Of a stretch of 64,000 nucleotides of DNA, positions 45,016-56,059 are shown piece after piece (the stretch's first letter is position 1; the number at the start of each line of letters is the position of its first letter). The DNA comes from Microvelia longipes. Taxonomy: Eukaryota; Arthropoda; Insecta; Hemiptera; Veliidae. The notes beneath the pieces are model-generated. The model did no database searches, had not been told where the DNA came from, and was given only the letters and a program-made list of their open reading frames with translations. Location: assembly GCA_018340805.1 (NCBI GenBank), contig JACMZG010001913.1, positions 3,425,504-3,489,503 of the forward strand. The letters are read 5' to 3'. The position numbers and the translations under genes were made by a program.

Positions 45016-45110
45016 TACTCACGAGCATAATACGAATCCAAAAAGTCCTCATACCTCAAAATCTATTCACTATAGTTTAGGCTGCAGGTGCGTCAACAAA
45101 AAGTGCAGGA
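45016..45110. repeat. ~160-bp tandem repeat, right of the gypsy insertion
   Basis: AGTCCTCATACCTCAAAATC and GTTTAGGCTGCAGGTGCGTC match the unit half AGTCACCACGTATCAAAATG / GTGTAGGCTGTAGATGCGTA found at 27,285-27,335, so this is the other side of the interrupted array. Confidence 0.55.
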
Positions 45111-45336
45111 AGAATAAGAATAAGAAGTCGTCAAAAATGCCATTTCAAACCTCTTTTTCTCCACTTCAACTAGCCCGATTTGGATCAATTTTATTTTTAC
45201 TTTCGATCAACAAGGCACGCACTTTAAAGATATTATAATATTATTTATTTACTGTACATATAGCCGGTTTACACGCTACAGACCCTCAAATCCCCCATTT
45301 TGTTGCGTAAAGTATAATATACTCTGGAAAAGAAAT

Positions 45337-45504
45337 ATAGATACTCCTAGGATAAATAGTTCACACAGAAAGTATACTGTGTTTATAGATAGAATTAAAG
45401 AATTTAATAAATTAGATAAAACAATAAAAGATGTCAAAGTAATCAAGCAATTTAAAAATTTATTATTTGAACACCTCTATTTAGAAATGTTAAAAGCCTA
45501 TTAG
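45337..45504 (+). pseudogene. LINE ORF2 C-terminal tail fragment
   Basis: The frame reads NSSHRKYTVFIDRIKEFNKL, then IKDVKVIKQFKNLLFEHLYL, and stops at 45,504. The pattern R-x-x-x-F-x-x-R ... EFNKLxxxIKxxxxxxxFKxxL is that of CR1/Jockey-type ORF2 ends. No RT motif is left. The match rests on short sequence only. Confidence 0.4.
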
Positions 45505-45509
45505 TGTTA

Positions 45510-46780
45510 AAAATTAAGTTTAATAATTGTAAACATTGATTTTATCTCCAAAAGGGACTCTAACCACTCTAACGTAATATAAGTATATTATAATATAAGG
45601 GACTAAAAAAGGGCTTTTCGTCCCTTATCTTAATATATGGGTCTAAAATTATCAAAATGGGAGACTATAATAAAATCAGGGACTCAAATGAAAATCAGAC
45701 ATTGCGCATGCGCGAAACACGTAGTAAGGTAAGAATAAACAGCCACTTTTCTCTCACTGTTTTCCTTCCTCGGCTCCACCTAGGGAGTAAAATGTCATTA
45801 CTTCCCTCGCCTGCGGCTCGGGAGTAAATTATGTTTATCCCTCAGCTTCGCTTCGGGATTAATTTGCAAATTTACATATCAGGGAAAAAATGACTTATTT
45901 TATTCCCTTGGAGCATAAATAACTATTTTGTTTTTTTATATATATTTTGTAAGTAGCTTTGCTAAATAAATATACATTTCCTTTCATTTCATATCCATTC
46001 CTTCTGCTAACCTTTAACAAGCCCCTTTCTCTATGTAACCTTAAGTAATTATATTTTATTCATAAACTTGTTGTATATTTTTTATATATATAACAAGTTC
46101 TGTTGGAATTGACACAGAGCAATTTTCGTCCAAAAATGCGTACGTGAAGTTTGTAGGGGAATTTTTTGATTAAGTTTTTCTTGGCAACTATGTATACATG
46201 CTAGGATAAATTGGTTGGCATATTGGATTTAGCGTCGAAAACTACGTTAGAATATACTTTAAGTTTTAAGTTTTTCAAAAAAATTAAAAAACGAACAGCC
46301 TCTCAAGCTAATTTTTTTATGAAAATTCGCCGAAAGCTCTGATGCGATTTTTTTTACTTTTGAATCTCATGAAAATCTTTACTTAGAATCTGAGAGAATA
46401 CAAACTTTTAAAGTATTTAAAACTCTTTTTAAAAGTGACACGAGATAAAAAGGATTTAAAATGTCAAGTGAGACTCTCTTTTCATCCTGATTATTTGATG
46501 CTCTTCGTATAACTTGTGCTTTATGTATAGGATTAGAGTTGTATAGTTAAAGAAAATGTAGCTTCTGATTAAAGCTCTCGTGGAATGTAAAATATTCTGT
46601 ATAGACAGGAGCGAGCTGGCTATTGAAGGCCAGCCCACCTTGGGCCCCACAGCCAAAAATAAACTTAAAACAATATCAACGTCTTATTAATATATTAATA
46701 AGACCAGAGTCAAAGGGGCTCTATACTCTAAGTTAGGCCCAAAAAAGCTCCTAGAGCCAAATGTTTGTAACTCTAAGGCT
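45510..46780. other. Stretch without recognisable gene
   Basis: AT-rich unique sequence. There is no ORF above 66 codons and no repeat that I could match inside the window. Confidence 0.35.
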
Positions 46781-46782
46781 TT

Positions 46783-47210
46783 TAAGGCCCATATTTATTG
46801 TACCTGGGCTTTTAAGGACCCTATTTATTGTACCTGGGCTTTTGCCCCTATTTATTGTACCTGGGCTTTTAAGGTCCCTATTTATTGTACCTCGGCTTTT
46901 AAGGCCCCTATTTATTGTACCTGGGCTTTAAGACCCTATTTATTTACCTGGGCTTTTAAGCCCATATTTATTGTACCTGGGCTTTAAGGCCGCTATTTAT
47001 TGTACCTCAGCTTTTTAGGCCCCTATTTATTGTACCTGGGCTTTTAAGGCCCCTATTTATTGTACCTGGGCTTTTAAGGAACCTAATTATTGTACCTCGG
47101 CTTTTAAGGCCCCTATTTATTGTACCTGGGCTTTTAAGGCCCATATTTATTGTACCTGGGCTTTTAAGACCCCTATTTATTGTACCTGGGCTTTTAAGGC
47201 CCATATTTTA
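46783..47210. repeat. 30-bp minisatellite, about 14 copies
   Basis: The unit is GGCCCCTATTTATTGTACCT plus GGGCTTTTAA, with small deletions in some units. The repeat is open on the minus strand only because 30 is divisible by three. The units are directly adjacent without spacers, so it is not a CRISPR array. An inverted noisy copy sits inside LTR 2. Confidence 0.95.
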
Positions 47211-47344
47211 ATTTAGTAATAATAATTACTTAAATTAAAATTTTAGTTAATTTATTTAATTTAAATTTAAATTTACATAAATTAAACATTAAATTAAGCT
47301 TGCTATAATCAATAATATTACTCTAGTTAAAAGTGGGCCTCTTT

Positions 47345-48395
47345 ACTTGAGAAGCGATATAGGACCCTCCAATCGGGCCCCTTGAGAGGGAGGTTTGGGC
47401 CTTTTTAGGTTAATCCTCCCCGTGCCTTTTAGGCTCAGTCCGCTATACTGTGTTTAAATAAAATCAAAACATATTATCTTCTCCCACCATGCTAGCAAAA
47501 CTGGTCATGACTCCATATTATTGGCTATTATTATGAATTCTCTTGATTGCCGAAAACTCATGGAAACTATCCTACAGAGCTTCCAACAGGCCAACAGGTC
47601 TCTTGGCTAGAGGCTAGTGTATCCCCGTTCTATTTACACACGGAGTTCGTTATCTGCTCATTAATTATCCTCTATTGAACACAACTTATTTCCACAGACT
47701 AGATAAATCACCTCATTGAATCAAGTCTTTCATTCTGTCTAGAGATAGAGAAATAGTATTATAGAGAGGGGCGAGGTCTTTTCTATTTATTACGACCTTA
47801 GTTCAATTAAGTCTTTCGGCTAAGTGACTTCGTCGTATTTATCAATACGTCTGTACATCGAATGGCCCGATGAACCTTTTTTCGGAACCCTTCTTCTCCT
47901 CTGATTTAAAGTAAATATTTAGAGCAGGTAATTAATTTCTGTTGTAGAAGGTTATGTTTTTAGGTTCTATAATGATCTATAATATCTGTTCTTATCTGCT
48001 CGCTGAAGTGGTGAGCAGTTGCTTTAATTATTTTCCTAAATCAGTATAATGACGCTCACGTATCTAAAATTACATCAAGTATTTAAAGTTACTTATCCTA
48101 ATATTATCCACAATGCGTACGTAGTGTAGTGTCCCGACATTATCTATCTAAGTTTATTATTTTATATAAATATATCCTGTTAACATATATTAAACTTTGT
48201 TATGTGTTATTTATACAAAAGTCAATCCGAATTGATATCGGCTCATACCGCTCATTTTAATAGATTAACATTGCAATTATGAGTTTAAATGTTTGATTTT
48301 CATTATTTTATAAATTATATAAATATTTATACCACTGGAGAAGGTCTGGGTGTTCCCCTGACCGATTTCTTCGAAGTGCTTGTATTATACATCTT
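47345..48395. other. Stretch without recognisable gene
   Basis: CCAATCGGGCCCCTTGAGAG-type GC patch at 47,370-47,420, then unique AT-rich sequence. No ORF or repeat could be assigned. Confidence 0.3.
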
Positions 48396-48398
48396 TAT

Positions 48399-49750
48399 CG
48401 TACTTCTTTAGATAGTTACTCCCCAAAGGGAGTAACCAAGGATTTTATGTAGATATTTGCTCCCTTATAACAAAATAGGAAAAGGAAAGGTTGAAGGGCA
48501 AAAATGTTTATTAAAACAAAGAAAAGGGGAAATTAATAGGAAAGGGATCCTCTAACAGTGATCCTTTTCCATATAAATATGCTCATGGGGCGACAGTATA
48601 GACAAAGTATTGAATATAATGAATTTATATAAATAAATTGGAGATATTCAACCATTAATGGGCAGGATGTGAAAATTCATGGACCCATAAGGGACACCTT
48701 TTCTATAAAAGTACCACAAAAAGAATATTGGAAAAAACGTATAGAAATAAAATAAATAAGTAGTAAATCATAAATAAATAGGTAAATATTTATTGAAAAT
48801 AGAAATAATAAGTATAGAAATAATAAAGTAGTAAAATTAATTATAAAATGAAAATATTATAAATAAATAATGTGTAAGTTATTATATGAAAGTTTAAGTA
48901 AAATATAAAAACACTAAAAACCTAAAACTAAGAGCAATATACATAGACAACAGAGAAGCATATTTGATAAAAGCACAACAAATAAAAGATTTACAGAAAC
49001 ATAAAAGTAAAGACATTCTAATGTTTTACTTACTTTGAAAACACTTGTATAATTATAATATCAATTCAATTTTACTTGAGATAAAACGTACACAAAGAAT
49101 TTCCACGGTCAAATAAAATGAACTGTGATTATTTTACTAATAGATTAAAAATATTAATAGATTTAAGGTATTTGTTAAAAATGAAATGAAAATGTCAAAC
49201 TAAAATGACAAATGTCATTAAATAATAGTAAATATAGAAAAAATACATTACTGTACAAATCTAACTATAGAGCATGAGATGAACATGAGTTATATAGTAT
49301 AAGATAGCGATGTACAGAAGTAACTATCTGAAAAAGGTTACTCCTTTCATAGCGGGGTAGGGAGTAACCATCTGAAGAAGGTTACTCAGAGACCTTCTTT
49401 AAATGGTTACTCCTTTTATACCGTTGTTGGGGAGTAACCATCTGAAGAAGGTTACTCAGAGACCTTATTTAAATGGTTACTCCCCTTAGTTAAGATGCCA
49501 TATCTTTGTCTTTCCCCCTATTCTAACCCCAACAAAAGCCCCAATGCTTTTCTACATCCCCGGGTAAGAGCGTATAATAAGGTAAAATATATAAAGATTA
49601 GTAATAAAATAAAAAAACTAAGGGAAGTAACCAAAAAAGGGAGTAACCAGTCTGATCTGTCAAAAGGGAGTAACAATCTAAAGAAGGTCACATAGATAAA
49701 AAAGCAGTATAGTACTCCCCAAAAAGGGAGTAACTATCTAAAGAAGTGCC
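48399..49750. mobile_element. 1.35-kb element with GTTACTCCC-rich ends
   Basis: The ends TACTTCTTTAGATAGTTACT (48,400) and its complement (to 49,749) are inverted repeats of about 25 bp. Near the right end GGGAGTAAC / GTTACTCCC words recur. They include a 71-bp direct repeat (GGGAGTAACCATCTGAAGAA at 49,359 and 49,430). Dense subterminal repeats are typical of CACTA/hAT-like DNA elements, but no transposase is present and no TSD is clear. Confidence 0.6.
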
Positions 49751-49754
49751 TCTT

Positions 49755-50560
49755 TATCATTATTCCACTTAATATCGTGGCCACAATGTTTCAAAACGTA
49801 TCATTTATCTGGGCGAAGTTGTCTTTGAACGTATTTATACGTTGTATGTAATTTAGGCTTTCCGGCATTACTCAGGTAATTAATTAATAATAACTGCATA
49901 ATCTTTTTCTACTATTCACCATATACTAACCGCTAAGTATCTTTTCGCCCATGTCCAGTATTGTTCACTGGAAGGCCCTTTATTTCACGAAGGCCTAAAT
50001 TGCTATAGGCCTTGGGGATTATGCTTGCCACCATGGCAATTTTGCCGACTTAATTTATTTATTACTAAGTCGCTTTCTTTCGATTAATTACCGATCTTGT
50101 AACCTAAAAATATTGACTTAAATCTAGTTATTCTATACTTAATTACTATCTAAAGCCTATACGCGCAAATGTATTATGTGTCCTATTATACATATTATTC
50201 TTATTCTTCGGATCTATTATTATGTGCTATAAGCTTGTTTTATGGATCTGGCATGCTTATATAACAAAATTTATTATAATCCTATGTAATCATAATGTAT
50301 CCTAGTATTATTGTTATTTATCTTTTTATTATCAATATATGTTATTGTTGTTGCAGTAGTGATTTTATACTGTCTTGAATATTATTTTATAAATATTTTT
50401 TATAACTGAGGATTTATACTATATTACCTATGTTAATTATTATCTTAATATTTGATTATTATCTATACTAATTATTATCCTAATATACTATGAGTTATTA
50501 TTTTATTATTACCTATACTAATTATTCTCCTTATATAGCTTATTTTTATTTTTTTTGTTT
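49755..50560. other. Stretch without recognisable gene
   Basis: AT-rich, with many ATTATTATC / ACTAATTATT words near 50,400-50,530. It ends in TTTTTTTTGTTTATTAG (50,549-50,565), which resembles a 3' splice site preceding the GC-rich ORF region. Confidence 0.35.
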
Positions 50561-50696
50561 ATTAGAATGTCCCGTTGGTGGAAAAGTGAAATGGGTTCAA
50601 CCCCGGCCCACGTAAGGGCGCATCGAGGGTGTTGCACTAGGGGTAATACCCCTAGAGTATGTTGATCATCCACTTAAACTGTCAAGATTGAGATGG

Positions 50697-51020
50697 ATGC
50701 ACATACCGCCGGGGACTGGCATCCCTCGTGCTGTCTTTGATACCTTCGTGGTCTGCTGCACGATAAACCATTTTGGCCATTCGGCTGAGTATGGCCTGGA
50801 CCCAATGGTTTTCGGACACTGCGACGAGCAGTGCTTCCAATTCTATAACGATAACCCGTTTCTACAATACTGGCCGCAGTACCAGAAGTATGTCTTCCAC
50901 CGTCGTCCCGACGAGCCAGAGCCTGTCGTGTTCTACGAAGACCCTAGAATGTACCCCTACGAGATCAGCGGGGTACCAGGACGCTGCTACTGTATCAATC
51001 TCGGGGAGATGCACCAGTAA
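50697..51020 (+). CDS. Unidentified GC3-rich ORF
   Basis: From ATG 50,697 to TAA 51,018-51,020 the frame encodes 107 residues. It is open back to 50,616, with protein-like sequence LGVIPLEYVDHPLKLSRLRW before the ATG. Third codon positions are strongly G/C (for example TTC TAC GAA GAC), in sharp contrast to the flanking AT-rich DNA. This supports real coding. Residues include VVCCTINHFGH, GHCDEQCFQFYND, YWPQYQKYVFHRRPDEPEP and GRCYCINLG, rich in Cys, aromatic residues and His. No signal peptide or membrane span. An acceptor-like site at 50,565 and a second frame (MSRWWKSEMGSTPAH from 50,567) suggest an upstream exon portion or a frameshift. I do not recognise the family. It could be a terminal exon, a transposon-borne gene or a recent transfer. 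Confidence 0.55.
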   Translation: MHIPPGTGIPRAVFDTFVVCCTINHFGHSAEYGLDPMVFGHCDEQCFQFYNDNPFLQYWPQYQKYVFHRRPDEPEPVVFYEDPRMYPYEISGVPGRCYCINLGEMHQ

Positions 51021-51039
51021 CTGGAGCCTCATCTCCTCT

Positions 51040-51470
51040 AACTACTTTATTTTTAATTATTTTTATTTATTTATTTATTTATTTTTTTAATCACTTATTC
51101 GATAAAGTACGGCGTGTACTATCTTATTGAATCCCGTTTTCGTTAATATACCGAAAGTTTCGTCGCCTATTGCGGTTCGACACCAAACAGATCTTGGATG
51201 GACTTCATCGCCGGATATCTAAGGTAATTAAAGTTTATTTTCAGCTATGTTTTGTTTGCTCAAAGTACATTCACAACCTCGACCTTGGTCATATTATTGG
51301 GTACTTAAATTCTTATTGGTCATACTATTCACCAATTATTTGAGCCAGTTATGTCGTATCGAACATAACTAACTTTATTAGTCGTTTTTAGTGTCGGGTC
51401 AAAATTTTCTGATTACCAGTTAGATATATTCAGACTGCCTATTTACTTTACCACCCAAAATTTCAATTTA
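51040..51470. other. Stretch without recognisable gene
   Basis: (TTTA)n-rich run just after the ORF at 51.0 kb, then unique sequence. Confidence 0.3.
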
Positions 51471-51492
51471 AGGTCCTACCGACTGCGCCACT

Positions 51493-51595
51493 TTAACCGT
51501 GGGGCTTTGGGTGAATTCACACCGGATGGCCAGTTCGGAACCCCACAGAAAAAAAAGGATTCCTTTGACTAGGAATTCTGGCCTAGTTAAGTTTA
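51493..51595. repeat. Inverted repeat, left arm (partner 54,851-54,952)
   Basis: ACCGTGGGGCTTTGGGTGAA, ACCGGATGGCCAGTTCGGA and GACTAGGAATTCTGGCC recur inverted 3.3 kb away. The minus strand at 51,475-51,500 reads TGGCGCAGTCGGTAGG, a good pol III A box, so the arm may derive from a tRNA-like SINE end. Confidence 0.8.
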
Positions 51596-51694
51596 AAAGA
51601 TATCAGGGTGTTAATCAGAAAAAAACATAAGTAGCATTCAGAGTTTATACGTTTATTGATAAAACTAAGCCGAAATCGGGAAGCTGGCTGTTTG

Positions 51695-51746
51695 CCGAGG
51701 CTAGCAGCCTCGGAGCCAAAGAGTCGTCTAAGGCTAACAGCCTTAG
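51695..51746. repeat. Twin hairpins with compensatory base changes
   Basis: CCGAGGCT-AGC-AGCCTCGG (51,695-51,713) and CTAAGGCT-AAC-AGCCTTAG (51,728-51,746) are perfect 8-bp stems with 3-nt loops. They sit in a 33-bp tandem unit that ends AAAGAGT. Two stem pairs differ between the copies, and both are changed on both sides, so pairing is kept. Confidence 0.8.
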
Positions 51747-51794
51747 TTGTCAAAGAGTAATTAATCAGTAAAGGAGTAGTTTGAGAGTAGTTTA

Positions 51795-51827
51795 AGATTT
51801 GTATAAGAGTTGCTCTTATACAAATCT
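51795..51827. repeat. Perfect 15-bp hairpin
   Basis: AGATTTGTATAAGAG-TTG-CTCTTATACAAATCT. Confidence 0.85.
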
Positions 51828-52045
51828 TATAAAAGATGCTCCTCACCATGATCTTCGCAGCGACTTGTAAGTAATACTTTGTCCTATAGTAGAGGATTCA
51901 CCGTTCGTATGTGCATATTAGTAATATTGATTAACTTATAAACTGACTGATCTTACCTAGACCTGTTAAGCATATCTGATACTATTATACTAATTATTCT
52001 AATACAACTTAAGTATATATATATGTCAACTTAGTTTTGTCAATA

Positions 52046-52071
52046 AACTTATAAACTTAAGTTTATAAGTT
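52046..52071. repeat. 26-bp perfect palindrome
   Basis: The half-site AACTTATAAACTT is followed at once by its exact complement. It lies just before the LINE remnant, and no function is inferred. Confidence 0.8.
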
Positions 52072-52084
52072 ATTAAAACTTAAG

Positions 52085-54774
52085 TTTATTAAAACAAGAG
52101 TAACGGATCACTACAGTATACTAGCGACAATAGACAACCTGACAAATAACACACTGACTAGACAACTAGACAACCAACCTATACAAATAAAAAAAATAGA
52201 TAATAATAAATTAAAAGAATTACTTAAACAAGAAACGTGGAATCAAATTATCTTAGAAAACGATAACTAATATTGCTACAAATGCTTTATTGAGACTATA
52301 CAAAAACATACCAATTCAGCAATTGAAACAAAAAATAATTCAAACAAAAAGAAAATCATTAAATTAAAAACCTTGGATTAGCCACGGACTTATTGTTCCA
52401 TCAGAAAGAAAGAAAAATTAAACAAAAAATTAATTAAGCAACCCTATAACACCAAATTAAAAGACTATATTAACAAATACAACAAAACACTAACTAAACT
52501 AATAAAAAAAAAAAAATGAATATATCCTTAAAAAAGTTGAAAACTGTGAAAATAACGTACGGAAAATATGGACAGCAACAAACGAAATATTTAATAGAAA
52601 AAAAAAACAGAAAATCACATAGACAAACTAATAACAGAAACGGACAAGAACTAGACGGAAACCAAAGAACAAAACAAGTAGCCAATGAGATGGGCAGATA
52701 CTTTACAAATGTTGGGGAAACTTTAGCCAATGAAATAAACAATACAACCTGACAACCCAGACAACTCACATAATTATAACATTAAACGAAAATGGAAAAT
52801 ATTGATGTAAGTAAAGAAAAATTAGAAAGCAGTTAAAGACCTAAGAGGTGGATCTGGCCCTGCCATGATCAAATAACTGCTAATTTAATTAAAGAAAATA
52901 TAGATTCACTGATAAAGCCACTGCATCATATTGTTCAATTAGTTTTCAACTCAGGTATATTTCCAGAAATATTAAAGATGCTATTATTACTCCAATACAA
53001 TAGAGTGATAAAAAAAATAACCAAAAAACTACCGCCCAATATCATTAGTCTCAAATATATCAAAATTATTGAAAAAATTGTTTAAAGAAAATTTTATAAA
53101 ACACTTAAATATAAATGCAATAATATCAAAAAACCAATATGGTTTTCAAGAGGGAGTTAGTACACAAGATTGCTATTTCAGATGTAAACTAACTATATTA
53201 TGGAAAAAATGGACAGTGGTGAAAAACAGTAGCTATACTGCTAGACCTGACAAAAGCATTTGACTCAGTGTCACACAACTATTAATAAAAAATTAAACAA
53301 ATCGGGTATAGACGGTGTTATGTTGAAGTGGTTATCAGTTATCTGAAAAATAGACAATATAAAGTAAAAGTAACGGGATAACAGGGGACAGCTACACAGC
53401 AAACTACTCTATACCTCAGGGTACAGTATTAGCCGGACTTTTGTTTCTCGTACATATGAACGATATTTTTTACTTAGACGTGCCTGGAATAATTAAAGGT
53501 TTTGTTGATGACGTCATATTTCTGTGCTCAGCAAATAGTTTCAAAGAAGTACATATAAAAGCAGAGACAGGAATGGTCACCATCAACAATTCCTTGACAA
53601 AAATTTACTGACTATAAATACAAAAAAAACTAACTTTATGACTTTCACGTTAAACTTCTATCACAACCTGACACACAACAAATAAAAATACATAAACCTG
53701 ACTGTAATATTAACTTTCCAGCCTGCAACTGCCAAACTATTAAAAAAGTAGACTCTGCTAAATATCTTGGACTGACACTAGACAGCCATCTAAATTGGAA
53801 AACCTCACATTAACAACCTGACTAACAAACTGAGACAATACATGTACATATTCTTACGGATGAGAACTATACTTACAATACCACAACTCAAAATACTCTA
53901 CTATGGACTCATAGACTCATATACTACAATATGGTATACTCTTGCCTGGGGGGCCGCCAACAAACGACATCACAACAACTACAAGTACACAACAAAAATA
54001 CTATAAATTAGAATAATACTAGAAAGGACAGACCGACAGACACACACAACCATTATATAAAAAACTAGAACTAATGCAAATAGAAGGCATCTATAAATAC
54101 AATACAGCTCTAAGAGTTTCAAAGGAAAACATAGTCTTGAAAAAATAGATCATGGCAAATCCCACCAGACTTGAAACTAGCAACCAATATAAAACACCCT
54201 ACTGCAAGCACTCAGCTACCAGAGAACCTGGCAGTACAGAGCTGCTCAGATATGGAACCAACTTCCTAAAGAAAATAACAAATATAAAACCATAAACTCT
54301 TAAGAAAAAAACTAAAAGAAACATATTCCATACAGAGTAAATAAACACTAACAAAAATTAATTTAAAAATAAATAACACTTATAAACAAACAATAAATAA
54401 ATATAATTAAAAAAAACTAACCATCAAATACAAAATCAAAAACTAACACAACAAATAATCTACTACATCTAAAAACAATAAATAAAATTAATAATCAGAC
54501 AATAGTAATAACATGCAAATAATTTTCTCATAATACTAAATAATATTTTCTATTCATAATCAATAATAATTAACTATAACTATCTTCACTACTTTACTTA
54601 CTAACTGACTTACTATTTTTTATAATTATACGATAAAAAGCTTTAAATATTATTAATAAAATAATATTTCTAAAAGACTCCCTCCTGCAGCACAGCCTCC
54701 TGGTCTACACAGGAGGTTCCTTATACATGAAATAATAATGTTTTGGTATTATAAATTATTTCTAAAATAAAGAA

Positions 54775-54805
<31 letters not shown>
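52085..54805 (+). pseudogene. Degraded LINE ORF2 with 3' UTR and poly(A)
   Basis: In order: the endonuclease end VTDHYSILATI (52,095); linker LKPWISHGLIVPSE; NQRTKQVANEMGRYFTNVGE (52,660). RT follows with YRPISLVSNISK, NQYGFQEGVSTQD, LTKAFDSVSH, NYSIPQGTVLAGLLF and active site GFVDDVIFL (an FxDD variant). The thumb has KYLGLTLDSHLNWK and LRQYMYIFLRM. Numerous frameshifts and stops separate the pieces. The tail has AATAAAG and A25 at 54,781-54,805. It is CR1/Jockey-like, related to the fragment at 11.8-12.2 kb, 5'-truncated and dead. No TSD was found. Confidence 0.85.
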
Positions 54806-54806
<1 letters not shown>

Positions 54807-54850
54807 CTCTAAATGGTACTTATGTTTTGATAACACCTGATATCTTTCAG

Positions 54851-54952
54851 AACTTAACTAAGGCCAGGATTCCTAGTCAAGCAATCCCCTTTTTCTGTGG
54901 GCTTCCGGACTGACTATCCGGTGTAAATTCACCAAAGCCCCACGGTTAAAAA
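54851..54952. repeat. Inverted repeat, right arm (partner 51,493-51,595)
   Basis: AACTTAACTAAGGCCAGGAT ... TATCCGGTGTAAATTCACC ... GCCCCACGGTTAAA mirrors the left arm with a few indels. Together the arms enclose the LINE at 52.1-54.8 kb. Confidence 0.8.
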
Positions 54953-54954
54953 TA

Positions 54955-56055
54955 CCGCTACCATTGCCTCCCTTTCATTTCTTACTTCCTTTACGATTCT
55001 TCTTATGGTATGTTCCTTTTGTTTTTGCGCCACTGGCCCCAGCTTCGAGCACCTTTCGATCGTTTTCAAGGGATTAGGTTTCATCTTGAGAGCTACTCTC
55101 ACTTTTTTCCGTTTTTGCCTAGATATTTCTAGGTATAGGTAGTATTCTTCTAAAGTATAAAGTTTACCTTCAATTAAAAGCTTATCCACCTTCATCAGCA
55201 CTCTCCAGCCTTGTTCTTTGTATTGAAGTAAAAAGTGAAATAACTGAATCATTCTAACTTCTTTATCTTAACATATCTTAATTATCTTTATCTTAATTAT
55301 AATCTTCTTTTATTATTATCTTTTTATACTTTTTTGAATCTGCTAGTTTTGATTTATTTCTCATGATATCCCTTTTAAGAGCCAGAGATGTAAGCATAAT
55401 TTTTATTGGGCCCTCTGTATCTTCACACTAATAGGGTAGGCGTTTTTTATTGCATATTTGTTGATTTTTAAACCCATAGCAAGGCAAATACTGGTAAACT
55501 CTTTGTATATTTCCTGTCAATTTTTGTTCTTACACCGTATTCCATGTAAGATTAAACCTTCTTTGGTGTCTGTCTTTTCTTTCGTTTTGGCCTTCATCCT
55601 CTTCTTTATTTACAGCTGAAAGACTTTTGCTCCTCATACCTTTTAGTTTATTAACATCTTTCATTTCATGCATTTCCATTTTCAATTTATGTTTAACTGG
55701 ACTCCATTCATTGGTAAGAGGTTCGACTTCTTTCTTTAACGATTCCATACCTGTTGACATTTATGAGTCTATTTCGTTAATTTTAGACTCTAAAGAATCT
55801 AATTTTTTAGAGTCAGCTCTCTCAGAATTGTTAATTCTTCCCTCAATTTTGGATCAGACTGTGCACTGTTTCGATTTACACCTGAGTTCTCTGTTGTACC
55901 GTTGCCTGGTTTTTGGGTCGTATTTATGTTATTTTCATTCTTATTGTCTTGTTTTTTCCCATTTTCCTCCGTATTGATTACATTTCCTGGCTTTACTGCA
56001 TTTAGATTATCTTTAGACTCTCAAAGTTCCATTGTATTTAGCTTTTATTTATTCA
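54955..56055 (-). pseudogene. LINE ORF1-like remnants
   Basis: The minus strand has an asparagine-rich N-terminal stretch (about 56,030-55,800: NKNENNINTTQKPGNGTTEN). A coiled-coil frame (55,760-55,530: MSTGMESLKKEVEPLTNEW ... KLKMEMHEMKDVNKLKGMRS) ends in RHQRRFNLTW, similar to the RRxNxxxxG block after LINE ORF1 coiled coils. A basic frame lies at 55,252-54,955 (YLEISRQKRKKVRVALKMKP). The pieces are in different frames with stops between them. Assignment to a LINE ORF1 is inferred from layout only. It could be a different coiled-coil gene remnant. Confidence 0.35.
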
Positions 56056-56059
56056 CGTA

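Larger units (their letters stand above)
27411..45019 (-). mobile_element. Tandem Ty3/gypsy retrotransposon, LTR-int-LTR-int-LTR
   Basis: Three direct ~2.2-2.6 kb repeats (27,415-29,651; 34,912-37,506; 42,770-45,015) enclose two gag-pol interiors (29,652-34,911; 37,507-42,769) on the minus strand. The repeats start TGTTA and end TAACA. The whole 17.6 kb is flanked by one 4-bp duplication, TACT (27,411-27,414 and 45,016-45,019). The order protease, RT, RNase H, integrase is that of Ty3/gypsy (Metaviridae). No env ORF follows integrase. A single outer TSD with a shared middle LTR fits recombination between LTRs of two copies, or an assembly duplication. Confidence 0.95.

Noticed and set aside
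47007..47204. Minus-strand repeat ORF (GLKSPGTINR units)
   Set aside because: A by-product of the 30-bp minisatellite being a multiple of three.
46783..47210. Regular 30-bp repeat resembling a CRISPR array
   Set aside because: The units are head-to-tail with no spacers, there are no cas genes, and the context is eukaryotic.
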